64,000 nucleotides of DNA from Planktothrix sp. FACHB-1365. GTDB lineage: Bacteria > Cyanobacteriota > Cyanobacteriia > Cyanobacteriales > Microcoleaceae. Made by a program: the position numbers and the translations under genes. The DNA is taken from positions 42,446 through 106,445 of the forward strand of contig NZ_JACJSC010000023.1 in assembly GCF_014697575.1 (NCBI RefSeq). The letters run 5' to 3'. How positions within the stretch are numbered: position 1 is the stretch's first letter; each line of letters opens with the position of its first letter. The notes beneath the pieces are model-generated. The model was not told where the DNA came from. It worked only from the letters and a program-made list of their open reading frames with translations, and ran no database searches. This document shows positions 33,301-40,681 of the stretch, piece after piece.

Positions 33301-35328
33301 CCGTCGTTTGACAGTAAATGTTAAAAAATTGGTTGTGTCTCCTCTTTTACTATCTTCTTGTACAGGTGTAGCATCTAAAATTGAAATTGGGAGATTGTAA
33401 GGTATTTTATAGGTAATTTCTACAACATTCCTAACATTATTTCCCACTTTGTCAATCTGAATTGGAGCAACCTTAAAAAAGGCATTACTATCGTTAGTGT
33501 TGCTACTAACTATGGGTTTTGGTATGACTATACTTCCCTCTGGAAACCTGAATGGGCCGGCTAATGGACCCAACGGTGGTCTTTTCTCCTCCAAGGGACC
33601 AAAAGTGTTTTTACTATTCACTACTATCGCCTGAGTATCTAAAGAACCCTGAACTGTAGGAGAAAGGCTTGTATTTATTTCTCCTATAAGCTCATACCTT
33701 GCTTTTAATTCCATTACTCCACAACCTTCAGATGGCGCGGTGAAGCTAAAGGGTTCAGATCCCAAAAAATCTATAAGCGATTTCTTTTGTTCTTGACCAC
33801 CATCCATTGACATTGTGATTGAGAGACCCTTTGGTTCAAATGTTAATTCTTCTTGAAGACCTACTCCTAAATTACCTTTGACATCCAGAAGATCAGCACT
33901 GATAACTGCTTTTCCTCTTCCCTCGCTATAAGGAATGTCTTTTGAAAACCCAAGCCCTGATGCTTTTAAGTCTAAGCCAGAGCCTATGCTTTCAAGAATA
34001 GTTTTTAGAGGTTTTGCTGCGGGTAAATATTTAATTATTGCTGCGTCTATATCTCCTGACAAAGTTATAAAGCTATCTTTTGTTGTACCCTTAGCTTTAA
34101 TTGAAGGCAAACGTGAATCTATACTAGAGGTGTCTTTTTTATCTTGTGTAAATGTCTCTATTTTAGGAAGTGTAACTTTAAGATCTAAAACATTTTTTAT
34201 GAGAGGAAATTTTAAACTGGCATTAAGATCACCAAGGCTTTTCTTCACTAGATTATCGGTGGTTTTGGGAAAACCACTGTAATTTATTAAATCCCCAATA
34301 AAAATCTTATCATCTTTAGATCTATTGAGATCAGAACGCTCTGCCTTGGTTTGAGCCGGAACTGGATTATTTGTAGAAGGAATGTAAGTATTTAAGTCAA
34401 CCTCTTGAGTATTTAAAGAAGGCGGTCGATTGATATAAACATCTTTGACGTTAATAGGTCCTAAACTATATTCCAGATCTATTCCCGCACTCAATAGCTC
34501 TAGTCCTGCGCCATCAAGACTTAATGTTCCTGTCGCCAAGTTAGTTAATTTAACTTCAAAGTTTTCTCCTAGTTCAACATTATTTGGTAAATCAAAATCA
34601 ACAGTGATAGGATATTTAAAACTAGCATCCCCTAAACTAAACAAATTTACAAAAGGAACTAGACCAACAAAAGCATTTATATCCCAGTTAAATCCAAATC
34701 CTAGATCTTCAACTTTGCCAGATTTATTGAGTTCAAAGGCTAAATCAGTGTATCTGAATTCGCCATTAAAAGGTAAATTTTGGCCAAGCCTAACATTATT
34801 GCCTGAAAAATCGAGTGTATCTGATTGAACTTGTTGCTCAATACTCACCCCTTCCCCATCCCAAACAACGATCGCACTATCATTCTCACCCCACAAACCT
34901 AACAGTTCCGACTCACTCAACCCCTTACCCAGAAACAGATCAGCAAACAGTTCTCCTTCATCCCCAGGAGAATCGATCGCATTGTTTTGAGCATCAATAT
35001 AATGACCATATTCTTCTAATAAAACCGATGCGATCGCCCCTACATTCCCAGTATTCTCATCCACCAACTCCTGAGATAAATAAATCGTATTTGTAGCAGT
35101 CGCAAAAGCACCTCTCGCATTATTAATTTCAGACCCAGGACGAATTTCAATCGTTGGAAAATCAATTAAATCTGCCTTATCCCAAATTTTATGATTTCCG
35201 AAGGCAAGCTGCATTTTGGCATTAAAATCAGCCGATGAAGCGAAATCACTGAGATAATTTTGAGCAACTTGTAACGCTTTTTCAATCGTTGTAGTTTGAG
35301 TTGTTCCTGTCGTTAATAGGGTGTTCAT
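30400..35328 (-). CDS. 1642-residue multidomain surface-type protein (Calx-beta, VWD-like, 7 FG-GAP)
   Basis: Domains in order: N-terminal region with a degenerate zinc-peptidase-like helix (LLEEYGHYIDAQ, ~residues 105-116) and PGDEGELFADLF; a long beta-rich middle (~170-640) with few landmarks; a Calx-beta domain (~650-765, ending TGTIIDNDE); a VWD-like domain (~780-930, ITIDGKSLDFQAAGEFTLLE to GIFGTYNDNPDDD); a cadherin-like segment (~1045-1145, YTPPTNFVGVDTINYTIAD); and seven FG-GAP repeats (~1150-1635), each with a calcium-type GDxNxDxxxD loop, forming one integrin-like propeller. There is no Sec signal, so type I secretion is likely. I infer an adhesin or extracellular matrix protein; the peptidase site looks dead. 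Confidence 0.85.
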   Translation of the reverse strand: MNTLLTTGTTQTTTIEKALQVAQNYLSDFASSADFNAKMQLAFGNHKIWDKADLIDFPTIEIRPGSEINNARGAFATATNTIYLSQELVDENTGNVGAIASVLLEEYGHYIDAQNNAIDSPGDEGELFADLFLGKGLSESELLGLWGENDSAIVVWDGEGVSIEQQVQSDTLDFSGNNVRLGQNLPFNGEFRYTDLAFELNKSGKVEDLGFGFNWDINAFVGLVPFVNLFSLGDASFKYPITVDFDLPNNVELGENFEVKLTNLATGTLSLDGAGLELLSAGIDLEYSLGPINVKDVYINRPPSLNTQEVDLNTYIPSTNNPVPAQTKAERSDLNRSKDDKIFIGDLINYSGFPKTTDNLVKKSLGDLNASLKFPLIKNVLDLKVTLPKIETFTQDKKDTSSIDSRLPSIKAKGTTKDSFITLSGDIDAAIIKYLPAAKPLKTILESIGSGLDLKASGLGFSKDIPYSEGRGKAVISADLLDVKGNLGVGLQEELTFEPKGLSITMSMDGGQEQKKSLIDFLGSEPFSFTAPSEGCGVMELKARYELIGEINTSLSPTVQGSLDTQAIVVNSKNTFGPLEEKRPPLGPLAGPFRFPEGSIVIPKPIVSSNTNDSNAFFKVAPIQIDKVGNNVRNVVEITYKIPYNLPISILDATPVQEDSKRGDTTNFLTFTVKRREVSDQPLTLTIETGKKGDTATQGSDYFLPNNTVTIPAGKQEESFFVAIVGDKQKEGDETLTVTLKDPSGQLFAECEGEVDSISATGTIIDNDEKEEPDPPEPNPHEFNDPRYITIDGKSLDFQAAGEFTLLESLNDDYKIQVRQQPVGNDPLKNASNATAVATILGGKRVGLYQDSQQLLIDGVPTTIPDNEYIFVGEGRIYREGNQYSFVYPKGDQLIATMTENRINVSLFLSPERRDTVRGIFGTYNDNPDDDILKRDGTVLTEPISVEQLYGEYADSWRVSQTESLFDYQPGEDTNTFTISNYPRQKVKLSDLDPADVQKAEELIGDRITDPIIRETAIIDLVLTDFDPDIIESAINVPSPESSVIIRVEPQATADFTSTFANTPVKINPLSNDIVTTGIPLSLTGYDQTTAKGGTIQLDNNGTPDDKTDDQLTYTPPTNFVGVDTINYTIADDQTTATGTITVTVPAINLTDLNGNNGFTVTGAAGNFAGSSVSNIGDFNGDTIDDFIVGGFAADPNNINATGESYVIFGTNQGFPANFDLSTLNGTNGFIIEGFEAESFSGGAVSSAGDLNGDGLKDVMIGAFASNSNSLNDSGRTYIVFGSNQPFSTRFNLANLDGNNGFVINSNQPLDYSGIAVSSAGDFNADGLDDLAVAAPAGIDTFLGKIYLVYGRRTNFPPAFNPSDLEDDKGTIINHNNGLAGTTVSNAGDINGDEIDDLIIGTEQGLLEGNPKAGETYVLFGKDGGYPNGFSLSNLNGNNGFTIKGDGYSVSSVSGAGDINADGLEDILIGVSQSPGNDQTNAGKAYVVFGTQAGYPQEFDLFTLDGNNGFVVNGVEPDELLGGSVKAAGDMNGDQIDDIIIGASGATANGIKGAGKTYIIWGTNKGFPASLNSSELNGENGFFINGTAENELSGVAVSSAGDINKDNVNDILIGAPGSLFDNTAGKGYVVFGHSTFGNQPVI

Positions 35329-36298
35329 TGTCTTACCTCTAGTTAAGGGTTGATAGATGGGACTTGAGAAACCGGGTTTTTAAAGGAACTTGACTTTCCC
35401 ACCGTTATCTTTAGGGAAAAACCCGGTTTCTGGGGTTCTGGATAGGAGTTGAGAAACCGGGTTTTTAACAAAACTTAGTTTTTGGCCCGTTATCTTTGGG
35501 GAAAAACCCGGTTTCTGGGTTCTGGATAGGAGTTGAGAAACCGGGTTTTTAACAAAACTTAGTTTTTGGCCCGTTATCTTTGGGGAAAAACCCGGTTTCT
35601 GGGTTCTGAGTGGGGTTTGAGAAACCGGATTTTTAACAAAACTTAGTTTTTGGCCCGTTATCTTTAGGGAAAAACCCGGTTTCTGGGCTCTGGGTTGGGG
35701 TTGAGAAACCGGGTTTTTAACAAAACTTAGTTTTCCGCCCGTTATCTTTGGGGAAAAACCCGGTTTCTGGGTTCTGAGTGGGGTTTGAGAAACCGGGTTT
35801 TTAACAAAACTTAGTTTTTGGCCCGTTATCTTTAGGGAAAAACCCGGTTTCTGGGCTCTGGGTTGGGGTTGAGAAACCGGGTTTTTAACAAAACTTAGTT
35901 TTTGGCCCGTTATCTTTAGGGAAAAACCCGGTTTCTTGGATATGGGTTAGGTCAGAAACTGGGTTTTTGATGGACTTGGGTTTCAAGGAGTGAATTTCTG
36001 GAAAAACCCGGTTTCTTAGCTAGTTGCACATTTTAAACCTCGCCTCTGTCCAAAAAAAACTCCACAGTATGGGTATCTTTTCCTAAAAAACTCAGGGGGA
36101 GGTTCAAAAGTTGAACCGTTTGATCAGCAACTTTAATCATGGCGATAGCCTACCACCCGATCAGGTGAATAAAAGTTGCCAAAAGGTGAAGTCTGAGGTA
36201 GTATAAAGTGAATAAAAGTGAATAAAACAGATCTTGCTCCTGATCCACTGGCCCCTATAGCCTGCTAAAACAACGATTAATTAATTTAAAATCGTGCG
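35329..36298. other. Long non-coding region between divergent giant genes
   Basis: 970 bp. Positions 35366-36016 are the 84-bp array. The remaining ~280 bp before the NB-ARC gene is unique and AT-rich, with the partial repeat GTGAATAAAA three times (about 36163-36230). It must hold the promoter of the plus-strand gene. All frames across the array are closed. Confidence 0.6.
35366..36016. repeat. Array of 84-bp tandem units with alternating 15-bp inverted arms
   Basis: Unit starts at 35366, 35451, 35535, 35619, 35703, 35787 and 35871, plus a degenerate one near 35955; after the first step (85 bp) the period is exactly 84. Each unit has an AGAAACCGGGTTTTT arm, a 35-nt spacer (AACAAAACTTAG, GCCCGTTATCTTT), the complementary AAAAACCCGGTTTCT arm, and an ~18-nt spacer. 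An arm can pair within its unit or with the neighbouring unit. It lies just upstream of the giant minus-strand gene. Confidence 0.92.
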
Positions 36299-39200
36299 AT
36301 GGATACTGAAAAAATTGAACAAATTGTTGCATCTATCAATCAGATTGTTCTTAACAAACAAGGAAAATCCTTGAAAGATATTCAAGTGGATATTCTACGG
36401 GGAGCCTTCAAGCAAGAGGAATATGTTAAAATTGCTCTTGCTAACAACAGAAGCCCAGATAGTATAAAAAAAGAAGCGTCTTTACTGTGGAAGTTATTAA
36501 GTGAAGTTTTTGGCGAAACAATTACAAAAACTCGTTTAGAAGTATTAAAGCGAAAGGTTGCTAATTTATCTGTTTCTCATCAATTTTCTAATTCTGATCA
36601 AGATTGGGCGGATGCGCCGGATGTGTCGAGTATTGTAGGACGAGAAATTGATGTAAATACTCTTAAACAATGGGTTGTTGGCGATCGCTGTCGTCTAGTT
36701 ACTATTGTTGGACTTCCGGGGAAAGGAAAAACCAGTCTGACTGTAAAATTAGCTCAAGAGGTGAGTGGAGAATTTGAGGGAATTATTTGGCGATCGCTTT
36801 TAAACTCCCTTTCCATACAAGATCTAATTAAAGACTGGATTTTATTTTTATCTCATCAAGAAAAGACCGATTTACCTGAGCGTCTTGATCAACAAATTAA
36901 TCTATTAATTTCTTATTTAAAACAACATCGCTATTTACTAATTTTAGATAATATTGAAACTATTTTAGCGAAAGAAACTCAATTCAAAAACTATAAATCC
37001 GGTTATGAAGACTATCATCAACTGTTAGAAAAAATTGCTGAAGTTTCCCATCAAAGTTGTCTCCTATTAACCAGTCGAGTTAAAGTTCATCATTTAGAAA
37101 AATTCGTGGGTCAACATCAACCCGTGCGTTGTTTTGTGGTGGGAGGATTAACTGTTGATCCCGTTAAACAACTGTTTCAAGAAAAAGGTGAATTTACCGC
37201 CACAGAAATTGAATGGGAAACTTTAGTTAATTATTATCAAGGAAACCCCCTGGCTTTAAAATTAACGGCTTGTCATATTCATAAAGTTTTTGCAGGAAAT
37301 ATTCAGGAATTTCTACAAGTCGGAAACTTGGTTTTTAAAGATATACAAGATTTATTAGATTGGCATTTTCAGTATTGCAGTCCTGAAGAACATAACGTTT
37401 TATTTTGGTTAGCAATTTATCGAGAACCTGTCTCTATTTCAGAATTAAAAAATCATGTAGTTTCAACGAACATTCAACAGCATTTATTAGATTATTTAGA
37501 ATCCTTACAAAACCGAATGCTCCTAGAAAGAACTGCAAATCAACAGTGCTTTACCCTACAACCTGTGTTAATGGAATATGTTACGGAAAAATTGATTACC
37601 ACCGTCACCCCAGAATTAATCACGGGAAATTTTAATCTGTTTAATCATCATAGTTTAATGCTGGCGACTTGTAAAGATTATATCAGAAGTAGCCAAATCA
37701 CAATGATTATTAATCCCATCATAGAATCTTTATTATCATTACCTCAATTTCCAACTCTTTGTGAATTAGAAAATCATTTCAAAAAATTAGTAATTCAAGC
37801 TCAAGAAAAATATCCCCAGAAACCCGGTTATATTGGGGGAAATTTGATTAATCTATTTTGTTATTTAAAAACGAATCTAAACGGTTATAATTTTTCTCGT
37901 CTGACAATTTGGGAAGCTAATCTACAAGGAATTAACCTACAAAACGTTAATTTTTCTGAATGTCATTTCAAAAATACTATTTTTACACAATCTTTTGGGG
38001 GAATTCACTCCTTAGCCTTTACTCCCGATGGTGCTATTTTAGCGGCGGGAGATTCTAATGGTTATATTCACTTTTTAAACCCAGAAGATGGACAACCTAT
38101 TTTAACATTTGGTAAACATAAATGGTGGACAGTTGCTCTGGCGTTTAGTTCGGATGGGAACAAATTAGTCAGTAGTAGTTTACATCCTACTGTTAAAATT
38201 TGGAATGCAAAAACCGGTCAATTATTAAAGGATTTAGAAGGACATAAAAGTTGGGTTTGGACAGTTGCTTTTAGTCCCGATAATCAAATCATCGCCAGTG
38301 GGAGTGATGATAAAACAATTAAATTTTGGGATGCTAATAATGGTGAATTATTGAGGACTTTAGATGCTCATAACGGTTGGGTTTTAAGTGTAGCCTTTAG
38401 TCCTGATGGTCGAATTTTAGCCAGTGGAAGTTATAATAAAACGATTAAACTTTGGGATATCGAAACGGGGGACTGTTTACAAACTTTGAAGGGACATGAA
38501 GATGCGATTTGGTGTGTAGCGTTTAGTCCTGATGGTAAAACTTTAGCCAGTTGTGGATTTGAAAAAATTATTAGACTTTGGAATATCGAAACAGGAGAAT
38601 GTTATCGGATTTTGTCAGGACATCAAAAGGAAATTAAAGTGTTAGCCTTTAGTCCCGATGGGGAAACTTTAGCCAGTGGAGATTTTACCTCAACGGTGAA
38701 GTTTTGGCGGGTGAAAACAGGGGAATGTCGAGGAAGTTTAAGACACCATCAAACGGGAATTCGCGCCTTAGCATTTAGTCCTGATAATCAAACCGTAGCG
38801 ACGGGAGATAATGACCAAATTATTAAACTTTGGAATCCTAAAACAAGAAAATGTATTAAGACATTTTGGGGATATACCAACTGGGTTTGGTCAATTGCGT
38901 TGAGTCGTGATGGTCAGAGGTTAGCCAGTAGCCATTTAGACCATAAAGTGAGATTGTGGAATCCTCAAACCCAAGACTGTTTAAACACATTAACCGGACA
39001 TACCGCTTGGGTTTGGTCGGTGGCGTTTAGTCCTGATGGAAAAACGGTGGCGAGTAGCGGGGATGATGAAACCATTCGACTCTGGGATGTGGAGACGGGG
39101 GAATGTTACAAATGTTTGAAATATCCGACTAAAAAGTATCAAGGAGGGATTTGGACGATTGGGTTTAGTTGGGATGGTTTATTTTTAGCCAGTGGAGGTC

Positions 39201-39859
39201 AAGATACAACGATTAAAATTTGGAATCTTAAAACCGATAAATTTCACGTTTTAGCCGGACATCAAAGTTGGGTTTGGACGGTTACTTTTCATCCTCATTT
39301 TCCGATTTTAGCCAGTGGAAGCGATGACCAAACCATTAAACTTTGGGATATGAAAACGGGAGATTGTTTACAAACATTACGGGGACATCACAATAAAGTT
39401 AGGTCAATTGCTTTTAGCCCCCAGTCCCAATTTTTAGTCAGCGGAAGTGAAGATGAAACCGTCAAACTTTGGAATTTAGAGACGGGAAAATGTGTTTATA
39501 CTTTATTGGGACATGAAGGTTGGATTTGGTCGGTTGATTTTAGTCCTGATGGTCAAATTATCGCCAGTGGAAGTGATGATTTTCAAGTGAAACTCTGGGA
39601 TTTTAAGACGGGAAACTGTCTCTATAGCTTAAAAAAACATACTAATACTGTGACATCAGTAATGTTTAGTCCTGATCACCAAACTTTGCTCACGAGCAGT
39701 GAAGACGGAACAATTAAGTTTTGGCAAGTTAAAACCGGAAAGTGTTTAAAAACTTTAATTATTCCTAATTCTTATACTAACATGAATATTACAGAAACGC
39801 AAGGGTTAAGCGAGGGTCAAAAACACACCCTAAAAGCGTTAGGTGCTGTAGAATATTAA
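36299..39859 (+). CDS. NB-ARC STAND NTPase with 14 WD40 blades
   Basis: 1186 residues. The N-terminal ~90-residue helical, HTH-like domain (IVLNKQGKSLKDIQVDILRG, then LLSEVFGETITKTRLEVL) is typical of cyanobacterial STAND proteins and resembles vMAP-linked HTH domains. The NB-ARC ATPase has Walker A GLPGKGKTS (~residue 140), Walker B YLLILDNIET and the GNPLALKL motif. A short pentapeptide-like stretch (LTIWEANLQGINLQNVNF) leads to 14 WD40 repeats, enough for two seven-bladed propellers. STAND proteins are ATP-driven switches, often in signalling or antiviral defence. No effector domain is recognised at either end, so the output is unknown. Confidence 0.9.
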   Translation: MDTEKIEQIVASINQIVLNKQGKSLKDIQVDILRGAFKQEEYVKIALANNRSPDSIKKEASLLWKLLSEVFGETITKTRLEVLKRKVANLSVSHQFSNSDQDWADAPDVSSIVGREIDVNTLKQWVVGDRCRLVTIVGLPGKGKTSLTVKLAQEVSGEFEGIIWRSLLNSLSIQDLIKDWILFLSHQEKTDLPERLDQQINLLISYLKQHRYLLILDNIETILAKETQFKNYKSGYEDYHQLLEKIAEVSHQSCLLLTSRVKVHHLEKFVGQHQPVRCFVVGGLTVDPVKQLFQEKGEFTATEIEWETLVNYYQGNPLALKLTACHIHKVFAGNIQEFLQVGNLVFKDIQDLLDWHFQYCSPEEHNVLFWLAIYREPVSISELKNHVVSTNIQQHLLDYLESLQNRMLLERTANQQCFTLQPVLMEYVTEKLITTVTPELITGNFNLFNHHSLMLATCKDYIRSSQITMIINPIIESLLSLPQFPTLCELENHFKKLVIQAQEKYPQKPGYIGGNLINLFCYLKTNLNGYNFSRLTIWEANLQGINLQNVNFSECHFKNTIFTQSFGGIHSLAFTPDGAILAAGDSNGYIHFLNPEDGQPILTFGKHKWWTVALAFSSDGNKLVSSSLHPTVKIWNAKTGQLLKDLEGHKSWVWTVAFSPDNQIIASGSDDKTIKFWDANNGELLRTLDAHNGWVLSVAFSPDGRILASGSYNKTIKLWDIETGDCLQTLKGHEDAIWCVAFSPDGKTLASCGFEKIIRLWNIETGECYRILSGHQKEIKVLAFSPDGETLASGDFTSTVKFWRVKTGECRGSLRHHQTGIRALAFSPDNQTVATGDNDQIIKLWNPKTRKCIKTFWGYTNWVWSIALSRDGQRLASSHLDHKVRLWNPQTQDCLNTLTGHTAWVWSVAFSPDGKTVASSGDDETIRLWDVETGECYKCLKYPTKKYQGGIWTIGFSWDGLFLASGGQDTTIKIWNLKTDKFHVLAGHQSWVWTVTFHPHFPILASGSDDQTIKLWDMKTGDCLQTLRGHHNKVRSIAFSPQSQFLVSGSEDETVKLWNLETGKCVYTLLGHEGWIWSVDFSPDGQIIASGSDDFQVKLWDFKTGNCLYSLKKHTNTVTSVMFSPDHQTLLTSSEDGTIKFWQVKTGKCLKTLIIPNSYTNMNITETQGLSEGQKHTLKALGAVEY

Positions 39860-40110
39860 CTCATCGGAGAGCATCGAGAGTAAATACTTTATTTAATAAC
39901 CCATATTTCTCTATCATAAAGAGAAGTTTAGCATTTTCAGAATTTTGTTTTTTAACGCCGACTTTGAAAACCCCCTGCTTTTTAAGGGGGGATTTAGAAC
40001 TATAAAAAAATCAACGAACTTTCAGTTTTCTAGGCTACTTTTAGCCTTAAAGTTGACACTGATGTATGGCGTGTCTCTATATTTTATGGTGCTTTATTTT
40101 ATGGTGCTTT
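39860..40110. other. Intergenic gap with dispersed repeats
   Basis: Contains a CCCCCTGCTTTTTAAGGGGGG inverted repeat near 39970, of a type also seen near 3060 and 58835, and a TTTTATGGTGCTTTATTTTATGGTGCTTT duplication near 40082-40111. It could serve as a terminator zone for the two convergent genes. No gene seen. Confidence 0.5.
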
Positions 40111-40677
40111 TTATAACGTCCGAATCACCCGGCAAGGGTTCCCCGCCGCAACAACTCGTTCAGGAATATTATTAACAACAACGCTCCCCGCTCCAATGGT
40201 CGTATTGTCGCCAATTTCTACCCCTGGACAAATAATAGCACCCCCTCCAATCCAAACATTATGACCAATTTTAATCGGTGCAGCTAGTTCTTTTCCTGTT
40301 AGACGTAATTCAGGCTCAATGGGATGATAAGCGGTATAAATTCGAACATTAGGTGCTAATAAAACATGGTCACCAATTTCAACAAAATTACAATCTAAAA
40401 TGATACAATTATAATTCATATAAACATTATTTCCCAGTTTAATATAACACCCATAATCACAATAAAAGGGGGGAGTAATATATAAATTATCTCCGATTTT
40501 ATTGAATAATTCTAATAGAATTTCTTGACGATTTTCTAATTGTTCTTCTGTTGTATTGTTGTATAAACGAGTCAGTTTAGAAGCTCGTTGGCGGGCACTA
40601 ATTAAATCAGCATCATTAGCGAAATATAATGCCCCTGATAGCATTTTTTCTTGTTCAGTTTGGGAGATATTTTCCAT
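40111..40677 (-). CDS. Maltose/galactoside O-acetyltransferase-like (NodL/LacA family)
   Basis: 188 residues. A left-handed beta-helix acetyltransferase that transfers acetyl from acetyl-CoA to a sugar hydroxyl. Markers: the N-terminal Mac domain (MLSGALYFANDADLISARQRA), NYNCIILDCNFVEIGDH, the conserved AYHPIEP histidine and IGHNVWIGGGAIICPGVEIG. Start at MENISQ (40677), 4 nt after the stop of the nSTAND1 gene, so they are probably translated together. An earlier start would lie inside that gene and add a spurious hydrophobic leader. The natural acceptor is unknown. Confidence 0.85.
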   Translation of the reverse strand: MENISQTEQEKMLSGALYFANDADLISARQRASKLTRLYNNTTEEQLENRQEILLELFNKIGDNLYITPPFYCDYGCYIKLGNNVYMNYNCIILDCNFVEIGDHVLLAPNVRIYTAYHPIEPELRLTGKELAAPIKIGHNVWIGGGAIICPGVEIGDNTTIGAGSVVVNNIPERVVAAGNPCRVIRTL

Positions 40678-40681
40678 AATA

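Noticed and set aside
34815..35096. 93-codon plus-strand ORF at the start of the giant gene
   Set aside because: Antisense to the N-terminal domain of the 1642-codon frame, with low-complexity composition.
35366..36016. 84-bp array read as a repeat protein or CRISPR
   Set aside because: The period is a multiple of three but every frame has stops in each unit. There are no unique spacers between the repeats, so it is not CRISPR.
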